Below are positions 7,940 through 18,975 of a DNA stretch of 33,909 bases, one piece after another. The position numbers were made by a program, and so were the translations under genes. A model generated the notes under the pieces. It saw nothing but the letters and a program-made list of their open reading frames with translations, made no database searches and was not told the DNA's origin. Every line of letters starts with the position of its first letter. The stretch's first letter is position 1. The DNA is from Haplomitrium mnioides (taxonomy: Eukaryota; Marchantiophyta; Haplomitriopsida; Calobryales), in contig JBNGIS010038736.1 of assembly GCA_049999725.1 (NCBI GenBank), positions 1-33,909 on the forward strand, given 5' to 3'.

Positions 7940-8556
7940 GACAAAAGCAACATTCATCATTTCGGTGGTCCTAGAATCGCACATGCTCACGAGTATTGGA
8001 TTGTGGGCTACTAGACAAAAAAAGGAAAGAGGAGCATAAAGCTTTACAATTTGCAACCTACTTCTACGAATGGTCTACCTTGGCAAATAATGCGTAGTTT
8101 TTTTAGTTGTTCTGCGGTTTTAGCAAAACTTAAACACCTAGGAGATGATGTTTCTGTTAATGTTTATCAAAAGCCGCAGACTCTTTATAAATTTTTCATT
8201 GATCATTTGTCAACAGAGTAGAATTGGATCTTAGATCTTTGCTCTGGGTTGGGCACAAGCCTTGTATGTGCTTTAAAACTGATGTGAAAACTACATCGCG
8301 GTGGAATATGATAGACGTCAATCTATCTACATTCCTTAGAGAGTTTTGACGATGGCTTCCTTGCCATCCGATGTGACAAAGTCACAAATAGTATTGCATA
8401 CCACAAGAAACCTATTCCTCTTGGTATTGAAGGTGCTACTGGTGATTTTGTTGCCATTTTGGGACTTGAAAGTCTCGACAAGACTCTCTAGTGGCTACAG
8501 ATGCTCAACCATTGGATTTAGATGAGACAATTCCTCCCGAAAATGATAGAGCCTAA
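7940..8556 (+). pseudogene. DNA amino-methyltransferase, exon with AdoMet-binding motifs, left copy
   Basis: The reading starts HHFGGPRIAHAHEYWIVGY and proceeds to YQKPQTLYKFFI (from 8165), LDLCSGLGTSLVCAL (from 8231) and, after a frameshift near 8285, YIAVEYDRRQSIYI (about 8292-8333). This is the classic C-terminal order of beta-class amino-methyltransferases: a QKP..L box, then the D-x-x-x-G-x-G-T AdoMet loop, then a strand ending in acidic E-x-D that holds the ribose. With motif IV upstream, the order IV-target region-X-I is the beta arrangement. Stops lie after IVGY and after HLSTE, a second frameshift is near 8337, and the tail ends at TAA 8554-8556 (LDETIPPENDRA). The enzyme is dead in this copy. 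N6-adenine and N4-cytosine specificity cannot be told apart. Confidence 0.68.
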
Positions 8557-8689
8557 GCATCTATTTGAACAAACTGTTTTATTAATAAAGTATTTTTTTT
8601 TACAAAGTTTTTTTTGCTAAAGTTTCAACTTGTTGCACTTCAAATCCATTTTCAGTCTTTTCATCACAATTCAATTTGATGCATATAAG

Positions 8690-9180
8690 AATGGTTTGGA
8701 GTCAATTGCTAATATAAGAATCATTTGGAGTCTTTATGCACTTAGGCTTGGAGTCCATGTGCACATGAGCTTTAGCAATCTCTAGCCACCTAGGCTTTAG
8801 GATTCTTGTTTAGAGTCTGTAAGCACATAAGCTTTGTAGTTCTCATTCGGAGTCTCTACACATAAGCTTTAAGTTTCTTGTTTAGAGTCCATGCATGGAT
8901 AAGCTTTAGGGTTCTCGTTTAAAGTCTATGCGCACATAGGCTTTAGGGTTCTTGTTTAGAGCCTAGCTGCTCATAGGCTTTAGGGCTCTTGTTTGGAGTC
9001 TACGCGTGCCTAGCCTTATTGTTCTCATTCACAGTCTTTGCACGCATAAGCATTAAGATTCTCGTTCGGGAGTCTATGCGTGCAGAAGCTTTAGGGTTCT
9101 AGTTTGGAGTCTATGCTTGCTTGGGATTTAATAGCTATGACACTCATAGTTTGGTTCAAAGTCCCTACGCAAATGGACAT
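8690..9180. repeat. 37-bp-period variant palindrome array downstream of the methyltransferase gene
   Basis: About ten units carry a 20-bp imperfect palindrome such as AGTCTATGCGCACATAGGCT and a roughly 17-bp spacer like TTAGGGTTCTTGTTTAG. The core is a diverged relative of the intronic 24-bp units, with a longer spacer. It begins about 130 bp after the methyltransferase stop codon. Confidence 0.75.
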
Positions 9181-9387
9181 CCACATTTGCATATAGATGC
9201 TTTCATAAAAAGATATATGTTTTATTTAATTTTTGATGAATTTAGTGTATTCACAATAGTGTGAGGTTTTAATAAAATATTTCAAAAACTAAAATACTTG
9301 TTATTGCAGGTGTTTATTACAAAGAAATTGTCAAAATATAATCTCAATCTAAAATATGAAAATTGTATTTCTAAACAATGATTTTCT

Positions 9388-9627
9388 TTGAAAAAAAAAG
9401 ATCACAAACGTAAAAGTGATGTTGTTCAATACCAAATCACAAAAAATAATATTTGCAACTACCAAGTGAAACAAGAACTTAGAGGAGGTTCTTGGTTCAA
9501 AATAGCAGTTGTTATCAAAAGGATTCACAAGGAACCTGTCAAGCTCACAGAAAACCTATTCACTAGCCCAACAAATACCTTGAATCCTCCGACACTTGAA
9601 AATATACCCAAGCTACAGTTCCTTTAA
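9388..9627 (+). CDS. Small unrecognised open frame downstream of the left copy
   Basis: A 79-residue frame is basic at its start (MKKKDHKRKS) and reads QELRGGSWFKIAVVIKRIHKEP and SPTNTLNPPTLENIPKL further on. The residue composition looks more protein-like than its surroundings, and a possible splice acceptor (TTATTGCAG) ends at about 9309. I do not recognise it and find no second copy in the window. It may be a remnant exon of the left element or chance. About 170 bp of featureless AT-rich DNA follow. Confidence 0.25.
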   Translation: MKKKDHKRKSDVVQYQITKNNICNYQVKQELRGGSWFKIAVVIKRIHKEPVKLTENLFTSPTNTLNPPTLENIPKLQFL

Positions 9628-9960
9628 GCCTATACGAAAGCATCATGATTGCCAAAAAAAGTCCAAATCACAATTTTAAGATAGCAGACAAAATTTCTTA
9701 GATAGTCAATGAGAAATTGATAAAAAAAACAATGAAAATGTTTGGTCAATCAAAATGACAAACTTTATAAAAGGGAGAGGGTATTAGGAATTCATCATAG
9801 AAGCTGAACTAGTTTGCTTGTTGAAATCAGATTTGCAATTTACACTAGTTAGGACCATTAAATCAACCTGATTTAATGTTGGTCCTGCAACCACATATGT
9901 CAAGTATCTGTTGAGATGGTCTTCCTCTTGCTATGACTCTTCACCTTGCCATGTAGTTCT

Positions 9961-10561
9961 TCAATTGTTGCATCGTGAAGAGTGTTTCCCTCTCTTGTGC
10001 TTGGCAACTTTCTTCGTCTTGGAGGTTGATGGCCCTCCCTCCTCATAAGTCTCACATCTTTGAGCCTCTTGAACTGCCTCCAAGAAACATGTGAGCTTGG
10101 CCACCTTTATCCCAGCTCTCTTTTTCCTCCTCAACGCTGCCATGAACCAACCAAGCAACATATCTGGAGTGGGCTACCATAAGAGTTAGAAAACCAACTC
10201 ATTGAATATGTACAAGAAAATGAGGACTGATTCACCTCTTTTTTCTGATCTGTTCTAGTTGGATGAGAGTCTCACTCTCCTTGAAGTCTATTAAAAACTG
10301 TGCTTTGAAATCTACCCAAAAGTTTTTTACATAACAAGGCAAGAACTCACACAAGCTGCTTGATCTCCCTCTCAACAACTTCAGGACTAGCGCTGCCTTT
10401 AGCGCAACCTCCCCATTGGATTCTACCGTGGTCTCCACACTATAGATCCAATGTTGTGGATCCTCTTCAAACATGCCATAAAATACGGGGTAGCTACACA
10501 TCTCAACTCTATAGAAGTACCCATCCATTAGTCTATCCACCCACTCTTCACATCCAAGCAA
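9961..10561 (-). pseudogene. Retrotransposon gag, unit 1, broken
   Basis: The minus-strand frame reads MLGCEEWVDRLMDGYFYRVE, then FEEDPQHWIYSVE, LKLLRGRSSSLCEFLPCYVK and FKAQFLIDFKESETLIQLEQ, stops near 10232, and resumes with MLLGWFMAALRRKKRAG to a lysine-rich tail. The DP..WI..VE block, the LL.G....W block and a C-terminal 'GWFMAALR' helix match the plant retrotransposon Gag domain (PF03732-type). It would form the particle around element RNA. Several stops break it. Confidence 0.7.
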
Positions 10562-11710
10562 AACAATTCAAGTGGCCCCCTCTGCCATTGATGGCAGATT
10601 GTCTCATCGTGATTGCCAAAAAATTGTAATGTCAGCCTAGTCTCCTTGTTGCTAAGTCAAAACCACCCAAAGCAAACCTTTCAGCGCCGACATTAAGTTG
10701 ATGCGAGACTCTTCTTGGTGGGAGGGAGCGGAAATTTCAAGTTTGAAGGATAGGGGAGGTGTAGGAGTATGAATCCAGACTCAGAGCAGATCTAGACTCT
10801 ATATTTCAGATCTGCCCTTGAGGTTTAGATCTAGAGTATGCAATTCCATGCCTCTTTGGCCTTCCTCAAACCAACCCCAAGCACCCTCCTTGCTGAAATC
10901 AAAGGTGTTGGATCTGGATAGAAAGCTTGAGCTCTCTTTTGAGGTCAGTCCAGCCAGCCCTGAACTCTGTTTTCCAGATCTGAACCAGTTCTAGCCCCAC
11001 ACAATTCTACGCTACCACATGCAACACGCAAGCCAAATAGTTTTTTGTAATTTCTCTTTATTGCAAGACCTGACATCCACTTCAGATCTGATTTTCTAAA
11101 ATCACTATGGCAATCATAAAATCTGCCTACATCCATACAATCTAAAAATATGAGAGCACCCCTGCCCCCTACACACACGCGACACACACCCTCATAGCTC
11201 AACCAAGAGTATGCCAGCTAATACGCCATAATCTAGGTAGTTTCACTTTGGGCGCCGGAAGGTCGTCAATGTTTCACATCCAAATGACAAGGAAGTTGTA
11301 GATTTTACTTCCATAATTAGACGACAGCTCTCAGAGTTGTTGAACCTCACTCCACACCTGAGACATTAGCCCATACCTCACTAAATTTGCTCCAACAAAC
11401 ATGTACAGCTATGGCTAGAAATTGACACCCACATGACAAAGATGATACATTGGTCTCTTGTGCAAGACACCTTGGATTCAGACCTGAATCCTCACCAAGC
11501 TCACTCGTGTATCAAGGAATGGCCTCGGGCTGCCATTGTATGCCTTGATCTCAAACAACCAAAAGGAACACAAGCAAGCTCTACTACTCATATTGTGATT
11601 TGAATTGAATGCCAACCTATATGGATTCTCTGGAAAGATTGCTCTTGAACCTCGAAGCCTCCCATGGATGATTGATCCACCTATTGCTGCCCAGTTCTTA
11701 ACACCCAGCA
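10562..11710 (-). repeat. Leader region of gag unit 1
   Basis: No coding frame is convincing here. The stretch is repeated with small changes at 12949-14100 and 16829-17990, always upstream of a gag on the minus strand, so it is probably the untranslated leader or LTR part of the element. A primer-binding site for initiator tRNA was looked for and not found. Confidence 0.55.
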
Positions 11711-12214
11711 TCAAATTATGATGCAACCCAATCCACTCAATCTATAAGCCACTCTTTCTCCTTCTATCTCCAATAGCATCCGGTCTTCCACTTGATGAAG
11801 ATTCCTTTTACTTGCACATGGTGGCAGGTCTTTATAGCTTCTACTAATCGAGTCAAGGTTGGAGCACTCCCCTTTTAAGGCTAGCTCCAGGTCTTTTCCA
11901 ATCTTGTCCTCCTCTTCAGATCTCCATTCAATGAAAGGAGTTGGTTTCAACTCCTCTTTTAAGATCGGTTCGAGGCTTAACCAGCAAAGATCCTCCTTGA
12001 ACTCTTCATCCATGGGATGGGCCTCTTCCTCCGATGTGTCCCTTGTTGGTGCAAGGCAATTTTCCTCCTTCTCTAGGTCTTCACATGTAAAAACTTGTTG
12101 TGAGATAGAGTTTGCAACCTCTATCTCCTTGCTGAATTTCATAGCTGAATTCAATTGAGTTGAACTAGTATGCTCGTTGAAATCAGATCTGCAATTTACA
12201 CTAGTTAGAACCAT
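11711..12214 (-). pseudogene. Acidic open frame downstream of gag, unit 2
   Basis: A 167-residue frame is rich in Glu and Ser (IEVANSISQQVF, EEAHPMDEEFKEDL, EWRSEEEDKIGKDLELAL). The matching unit 3 sequence at 16110-15700 has stops but the same words (FKEDLCW, GEDLELALEGECSNLDSIS). I do not recognise a domain. It follows gag on the same strand, so it may be a spacer peptide or the start of a lost polyprotein. The end of the frame runs across the junction with unit 1 near 11755, where it is chimeric. Confidence 0.4.
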
Positions 12215-12304
12215 TAGATCAACCTAATTCAATGCTAGTCTTGCAACCACATATAGCAAGTATTCACTAAGCTGGTCTTCCTCTTGTTCTGACCCTTCAC
12301 CTTG

Positions 12305-12948
12305 CTATGTAGTTCTTTGATCGCCACATCGTGAAGAGTGTTTCCCTCTCTTGTGCTTGGCAGCTTGCTTCATCTTGGAGGTTGATGGCCCTCCCTCCTC
12401 ATAAGTCTCACATCTTTGGGCCTCTTGAACAGCCTCCAAGAAACATGTGGACTTGGCTACCTCCATCCAAGCTCTCTCTTTCCTCCTCAACGCTGCCATG
12501 AACCAACCTAGCAGCATATCTAGAACGGGCTGCCAAAGAAGTTGGACAACCAACTCATTGAATCTGTCCAAGAAAATGAGGATTGATTCACCTCTTTTTT
12601 TTATTTGTTCTAGTTGCAATGAATGAGAGTCTCACTCTCCTTAAAGTCCATTAGAAACTGTGCTTTGAAATCTACCCGAGAGTTTTTTACATAACAAGGC
12701 AAGAACTCATACCACTTGCTTGTTGTCCCTCTCAACAACTTCGGGACCAGTGCTGCCTTTAGCGCGGCCTCCTTATTGGACTCTGCCGTGCTTTCCACAC
12801 TATAGATCCAATGTTGTGGATCCTCTTCAAACACGCTTTGAAACAAAGGGTAGTTGCGCCTCTCAACTCTATAGAAGTACCCATCCATTAGTCTATACAC
12901 CCACTCTTCATATCCAAGAAAAAAAATTAAGGTGGCCCACTCTGCCAT
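12305..12948 (-). pseudogene. Retrotransposon gag, unit 2, one frameshift
   Basis: This is the best-kept of the three gags. The first frame covers EEWVYRLMDGYFYRVE to KESETLIHCN (12948-12610). The second, beginning MQLEQIKKRGESILIFLDRF, runs on to 12305 with GWFMAALRRKERAW and a basic, Arg/Lys/His-rich tail. The frames overlap by a few bases where unit 1 reads through as ETLIQLEQ, so a single small indel near 12615 breaks it. No zinc knuckle is visible at the tail. Confidence 0.72.
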
Positions 12949-15060
12949 TGATGGCAGATTGTCCAGCCGTGGATTGCCAAAAAATTGTAATGTAAGCCCG
13001 GTCTCCTTGTTGCTAAGTGAAAACCACCCAAAGCAACCTTCCAGCGTCGACGTTAAGTTGATGTGAGACTCTTCTTGGTGGGAGGGAGCTGAAATTGCAA
13101 GTTTGAAGGATAGGAGAGGTGTAGGAGTAAAAATCCAAACCCAGAGCAGATCAAGAATCTATATTTCAGATCTGCCCTTGAGGTTAAGATCTAGAGTGCA
13201 TAGGTCCAGGCCTCTTAGGCCTTCCCCAAACCAACCCCAAGCACCTCCCCTTGCTGAAATTAAAGGTGTTGGACCTGGATTGAGGGCTTGAGCTCTCTTT
13301 TGAGGTCAGTCCAACCAACCTTGAACTCTATTTTCTAGATCTGAGTTCAGATCTGGAATTCAGATCTGAAGCAGTTCCAGCCCCACACAATCCTACACTA
13401 CCACATGCAATATGCAAGCCCGATAGTTTTTGTAATTTCTCTTTATTGCAAGACCTGACATCCACCTCAGATCCAAATTTCTAAAATCACTATGGCAATC
13501 ATAAAATCTACCTACATCCATATAATCTGAAAACATGAGAGCACCCCTACCCCCTACACATACACGACACACACCCTCACAATTTAGCCAAGGGTATGTG
13601 AGCTAATACGCCATAATCTAGGTAGTTTCACTTTTGCCGCTGGAAGGTCATCAATGTTTCACATCCAAATGACAAGGAAGTTGTAGAATTTACTTCTGCA
13701 ACTAGAAGACAACTCTCACAGCTGCTGGACCTCACTCCACACCTCAAACATCAACCTCATACCTCACTGAATTTGCTCCAACAAACATGTACAGCTATGG
13801 TTGGAAATCGACACCCACATGAAAGAGATGATGCATTGGTCTCTTGTGCAAGACACCTTGGATTCAGACCTGAATCCTCACCAAGCTCACTCTTGTATCA
13901 AGGAATGGCCTCAAGCTGCCATTGTCTGCCTTGATCTCAAACAACCAAAAGGAACACAAGCAAGCTCTCTTACTCACCTTGTAATTTGAATTGAATGCCA
14001 ACTTGTATGGATTCCCTAGAAAGATTGCTCTTGAAGCTCGAAGCACCCTCTGGATGATTGAAGCTCGAAGCACCTGCTGATGCCCGGTTCTTAGCACCCC
14101 AACATCAAATTATGCTGCAGCCCAATCCACTCAATTTGCAAGTCACTCTTCCTCCTTCAATCTGCAATATCCAGTCCACCTTCAAACATATGCACTCATC
14201 TTCAGCCTTTTTATGCTGCTCTAAACTCAAAAACTCAAACTATGCGCCTTGAACTCCCTGTCGTGGTCACATTTGACCTCTTTAAGCTAATGCGTTTCAA
14301 CCCTAGAACACAAAAATCATCGATCGTTGCCAATAAATGGTGCTTCCTTATTACAGTAGATTTGTTTCTTAAATCAATCACATTAGGTTTGTCTTGTTCT
14401 CTTCTTTATAATGCATGTTTGTGCAGGTCCAACAGATTAGTGTAGTCTTCACAACCTCCCCCGACATCCTTGCTGCCCAAATCCCTAAAATTGCAAGGAA
14501 CCAATTCATTTACTACTTATATCTCTCTTGTTACCAAAAATTGGATAGCAAACTTGAGCTCGTTAGAACTACCTCAATCTCCTCTTTTTAAAGCATTTTT
14601 GCACAACTTTAATGGATGAGTTTAGACTCTACAGCTTGCCCCGACATTTCTGGCTATGCAAATCACTAAAATACAAGGAGCTGATTGTTCAATCGATGAT
14701 ATCTCACTTTATACAAAGAATTAGAATGTGTTCTTGGTGTCATTAGAACCGCCTTAATCTCTTCTTTTCAATTCATGTCTGAACACCCTGAATGAATTAG
14801 TTTAGGTCTATCAATTGTTCTCTGAATGGTCATTGATTTCCCCTATTCCAAACTCCTCTTTAGCATCTAGTTCCAAATTGGAGGGTGTTTGAGAAATTAG
14901 AAGGTTAGAGGCTTGACTTGGCCTTCACTTTAAAGTAGTTTTGCTCTTATGTTGTGGGTGACACCCATGCTCCAGAGGTTTTGACATGCTCGAACATATT
15001 GAAAATCGAAAAAAACCACCATTCTTGCTATACCGAACAAATTTCCATGGTGACATACCT
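12949..15060 (-). repeat. Leader and upstream segment of gag unit 2
   Basis: This stretch has no convincing coding frame. Its first 1.1 kb match the leaders of units 1 and 3. The rest (about 14150-15060) matches 18060-18985 upstream of unit 3, including GGTGACACCCATGCTCCAG at about 14960 (GTGAGACCC form at 18880). It may be LTR sequence, but I see no clear TG...CA ends. Confidence 0.5.
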
Positions 15061-15236
15061 CCTCTTTTAATTGTGCGGCAACCCCACAAACACTCCTTAT
15101 TTTCTAGGTACTACTTCTTGCTTCTTTGGTTGTTGCTCCTTCTTCCCCTTGTTGGCTGCTAGTAGTGTCATATAAAAACTCAACTCACACAATAAAAAAC
15201 TAAAAACATAAGTCCAAACAAACCAAAACTCCTACA

Positions 15237-15701
15237 CTAACACGATAGATGACTTATGCGTAGATCTTGTAAAAAAGCTGAGTCATCATATTCTAGTTCA
15301 AGTTGGATGCCTGGCCAGATTTGCAACCCTCTTGGTTGTCTTCCTCTCTTCTTCTTCCTTAGGCCACTCTGCCGACCTTCCTCATGCCATTTTAAGGACA
15401 ACACCAAATATCCCCCCAAAGAAAACCCAACAAAATAAGCAAAAATAGAATCACTACATACAGTTCTGGTGGGAATAGAGTGACACTCTACAAATATTGT
15501 TGCTGGTAGGCTGCCCCTTAGATCCTCCTCTATGTTTGATATACTTTCACAATGATTCAAGGTGAGCTTCTTTGAGGTGGTTGGCCACTCTTCCACCTTG
15601 TCTCCCATCTCCTCCACTAGTTGGTGTTGAGTTTCAGCATCAGATGGTTGCTGGTCTACAATGTTGCAACCTTCCATCTCCAATAGCCTCCGCTCTTCCA
15701 C
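15237..15701 (-). pseudogene. Unrecognised frame after gag in unit 3
   Basis: A 154-residue frame continues the acidic frame found in unit 2 (MEERRLLEMEGCN) with EEDLRGSLPATIFVECHSIP, a hydrophobic stretch FAYFVGFSLGGYLVLSL, and a basic patch RKKKRGRQPRG. The hydrophobic segment could be a membrane span or a buried strand; nothing else supports an envelope-like role. Unit 2 lacks this part because of the junction near 11755, so there is no second copy to test coding potential. Confidence 0.3.
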
Positions 15702-16196
15702 TTGATGAAGATCCCTTTTACCTGCACATGGTGGTTGGTCTTCATAGCTTCCACTAATCGAGTCAAGATTGGAGCACTCCCCTTCTAAGGCCAGCTCCAG
15801 GTCTTCCCCAATCTGGTCCTCCTATTCAGACCTCTACTCAATGGAAGGAGTTGGTTTCCACTCCCCTTTTAAGATCCGTTTGAGGCTGGACCAGCAAAGA
15901 TCCTCCTTGAACTCTTCATGCATGGGATAGGCCTCTCCCTCTGATGTACCCCTTGTTGGCGCAAGGCAGCTTTCTTCCTTCTCTAGAACTTCACCTATAC
16001 AAACCAGCTCTGAGATAAAGTCTGCAACCTCTATCTGCTAGCTGAATTTCGGAGCTGAATTTAGTTGAGCTGAACTAGTATGCTCATTGAAATCAGATCT
16101 GCAATTTACACTAGTTAGGACCGTTAGATCAATCTAATTCAATGCTGGTCTTGCAACCTCATATAAAAGGTATCCACTGAACTGGTCTTCCTCTTG

Positions 16197-16828
16197 TTAT
16201 GACTCTTCACCTTGCCATGTAGTTCTTCGATCATTGCGTTGTGAAGAGTGTATCCCTCTCTTGTGCTTGGTAGCTTTCTTCGTCTTGGAGGTTGATGGCC
16301 CTCCCTCCTCATAAATCTCACATCTTTGGGCCTCTTGAACAACCTCCAAGAAACATATGGGCTTGGCTACCTCCATCCAAGCTCTCTTCTTCCTCCTCAA
16401 CACTGCCATGAACCAACCAAGCAACATATCTAGAGCGGGCTGCCATAAGAGTTGGAAAACCAACTCATTGAATCTGTCCAAGAAAATGAGGATTGATTCA
16501 TCTCTCTTTTTTTGATCTATTCTAGTTGGATGAGAGTCTCACTCTCCTTACAGTCCATCAGAAACTATGCTTTGAAATCTACCCGAGAGTTTTTTACATA
16601 ACAAGGCAAGAACTCATACCAACTGCTTGGTCTCCCTCTCAATAACTTCGGGACCAATGCTGCCTTTAGCGCAGCCACCCCATTGGATTCTATCATGCTC
16701 TCCACACTATAGATCCAATGTTGTGGATCCTCTTCAAACAAGCCATAAAACACAGGGTAGCTGCACCTCTCAACTCTATAGAAGTAGTCATCCATTAGTC
16801 TATCCACCCACTCTTCATATCCAAGCAA
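16197..16828 (-). pseudogene. Retrotransposon gag, unit 3, broken
   Basis: The first frame spans MLGYEEWVDRLMDDYFYRVE to VKNSRVDFKA (16828-16565). After stops it resumes at MDRFNELVFQLLWQPALDML, then GWFMAVLRRKKRAW and ends in a basic tail with TKHKRG (16481-16197). The blocks match units 1 and 2. Each of the three copies is broken at a different place, so the common ancestor was intact. Confidence 0.7.
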
Positions 16829-18975
16829 AACAATTCAAGTGACCCCCTCTACCATTGATGGCATATTGTCCCGCCAAGATCGCCAAAAAATTGTAATGTC
16901 AACCTACTCTCATTGTTGCTAAGTAAAAACCACCCAAAGCAACCCTGCGAGCACCAAGATTAAGTTGATGCAAGACTCCTCTTGGTGGGAGGGACCTGAA
17001 ATTGTGAGTTTAAAGGATAGGGGAGGTGTAGGAGTATGAATCCAAACCGATGGCAGATCTGGACTCTGTATTCCAGATTTTCCCTTGAGGTTCAGATCTA
17101 GATTGTGCAGGTCCAGGCCTCTTTGGCCTTCCCCAAACCAACCCCAAGCACCACCCCCTTGCTGAAATCAAAGGTGTTGGACCTGGACTGAGGGCTTGAG
17201 CTCTCTTTTGAGGTCAGTCCAGCCAGCCCTGAACTATGTCTTCCAGATCTGATTTCAGATCTGGAGTTCAGATCTGAACCAGTTCCAACCCCATACAATC
17301 CTACACTACCATATGCAATACGCAAGCCCAATAGTTTTTGTAATTTCTCTTTATTGCAAGACATGACATCCACTTCAGATCTGATTTTCTAAAATCACTA
17401 TGGCAATCATAAAATCTGCCTACATCCATATAATCTGAAAACATGAGAGCACCCCTGCCCCCTACACACACATGACACACACCCTCACAATTCAGCCAAG
17501 GGTATGCAAGCTAATACGCCATAATCTATGTAGTTTCACTTTTTCCGCTGGAAGGTCATCAATGTTTCACATCCACATGACAAGGAAGTTGTAGATTTTA
17601 CTTCTACAACTGGAAGATAGCTCTCATAGCTGCTGGACCTCACTCCACACCTCAAACATTAGTCCCATACCTCGTTGAATTTGCTCCAACAAGCATGTAC
17701 AGCTATGGCTGGAAATCAACACCCACATGAAAGAGATGATACATTGGTCTCTTGTGAAAGACACCTTGGATTAAGACTTGATTGATCACCAAGCTCACTC
17801 TTGACTCAAGGAATGACCTCGGGCTGCCATTGTCTTCCTTGATCTCAAACAACCAAAAGGAACACAAGCAAGCTTTCCTACTCACCTTGTGATCTGAATT
17901 GAATGCCAACCTGTATGATTTCTCTAGAAAGATTGCTCTTGAAGCTTGAAGCACCCTTTGGATGATTGATCCACCTGCTACTACCCAGTTCTTAGCACCC
18001 CAACATCAAATTATGTTGCAGCCCAGTCCACTCAATCTGCAAGTCACTCTTCCTCCTTCAATCTGCAATATCCAATCTACTTCCATACATATGCACTCAT
18101 CTTCAGCCTCTTTATGCTGCTCTGAACTCAAAAACTCAAACTATGCACCCTGAACTCCCCGTCATGGTTGTATTTGACCTCCTACCTAAGTTAATGCGTT
18201 TCAACCCTGGATCACAAAAATCATCAACCATTGCCAATAAATGGTGCTTCCTTAATATATTAGATATGTTCCTCAAATCTATTACATTAGGTTTTTCTTG
18301 TTTTTCTCTTTCCATTGCATGTATGTGCAGGTCCAACAAATTAGTGCAGTCTTCACAACCTCCTCTAACATCCCTCCTGCCCAAATCCCTAAAATTGCAA
18401 GGAACCGGTTCATTGAGTGCTTATATCTTCCTTGTTACCAAGAATTGGATAGCATACTTGAACTCGTTAGAACAGCCTCAATCTCATCTTTCCAAAGAAC
18501 ATTTTTACATCTTGAATAGATGAGTGTAGACTCTACAGCTTGCCCCGACATTTCTGGCTATCCAAATCACTCAAATGCAGGGAGTTGATTGTTCAATCGA
18601 TGATATCTTACTTTGTATCAAGAATTAGAATGTGTTCTTGGTGTCATTAGAACCGCCTAAATCTCTTCTTTCTAATTCATGTTTGCATACCCTAAATGAA
18701 TCAGTTTAGGTTTGTCAATTGTTCTCTGAACGGTTGCTGGTTTTCCCCATTCCAAACTCCTCTTTAGCATTTAGTTTTAAATTCAAAGGTGTTTGAGAAA
18801 TTAGTGATCGGGTTAGCATTAGAAGGTTAAAGGCTTGACTTGGCCTTCACATTAAAGTAGTTTTGCTCTTATGTTGTGGGTGAGACCCATGCTCCAGAGG
18901 TTTTGACCTGCTTGAACATATTGAAAATCGAAAAAATTCACCATTCTTGCTATATCGAACAAATTTCCATGTTGA
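16829..18975 (-). repeat. Leader and upstream segment of gag unit 3
   Basis: No coding frame is supported. It is the third copy of the leader plus the second copy of the upstream segment. Short frames on either strand here (for example near 18143-18523) are not conserved in reading frame between units 2 and 3. Confidence 0.5.

Larger units (their letters stand above)
1..8556. mobile_element. Left copy of an unrecognised large element (transposase-like gene plus ParB-methyltransferase gene)
   Basis: Two divergent decayed genes occupy this stretch: a transposase-like gene on the minus strand (1-1676) and a ParB-domain/DNA-methyltransferase gene on the plus strand (2189-8556). The same two genes recur in the opposite orientation at 25825-33909, so they form one repeat family. 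The outer end runs off the window, so no terminal inverted repeat or target duplication can be checked. A Ty3/gypsy element is inserted at 2908-5620 and an assembly gap lies at 2748-2847. That the two genes belong to one mobile element is inferred from their repeated linkage and head-to-head order. Confidence 0.7.
9796..11755 (-). mobile_element. Gag-only LTR-element unit 1 (partial)
   Basis: This is the first of three direct repeats on the minus strand (the others at about 12160-14150 and 16060-18030). Each holds a broken gag followed upstream by about 1.2 kb of conserved leader sequence with shared landmarks such as ATTGCCAAAAAATTGTAATG. Corresponding points in units 1 and 2 are about 2.36 kb apart. 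Unit 1 is cut on its gag side at about 9796. No reverse transcriptase or integrase is seen in any unit, so the family appears non-autonomous or gutted. Confidence 0.65.
11756..15670 (-). mobile_element. Gag-only LTR-element unit 2 with downstream segment
   Basis: It holds, in minus-strand order, a roughly 0.9-kb upstream segment (about 15060-14150, shared with 18985-18060), the leader, gag (12948-12305) and the acidic frame. The segment at 15060-15670 continues the acidic frame of unit 3. Unit boundaries are set by where the copies stop matching, so they are approximate. Confidence 0.6.
15671..18975 (-). mobile_element. Gag-only LTR-element unit 3
   Basis: Same minus-strand order as unit 2: upstream segment (about 18975-18060), leader (about 17990-16829), gag (16828-16197) and acidic frame. 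On its high-coordinate side the match to unit 2 ends at about 18975, where copia coding sequence starts abruptly. It carries a small insertion absent from unit 2 at about 18803-18818. Confidence 0.6.

Noticed and set aside
15237-15701. Envelope-like protein because of a hydrophobic segment after gag
   Set aside because: A single hydrophobic run without signal peptide, cysteines or other envelope features is not enough.
18143-18523. 126-residue plus-strand frame in gag unit 3
   Set aside because: The matching unit 2 sequence (14242-14600) does not keep this frame, so it is not a conserved protein.
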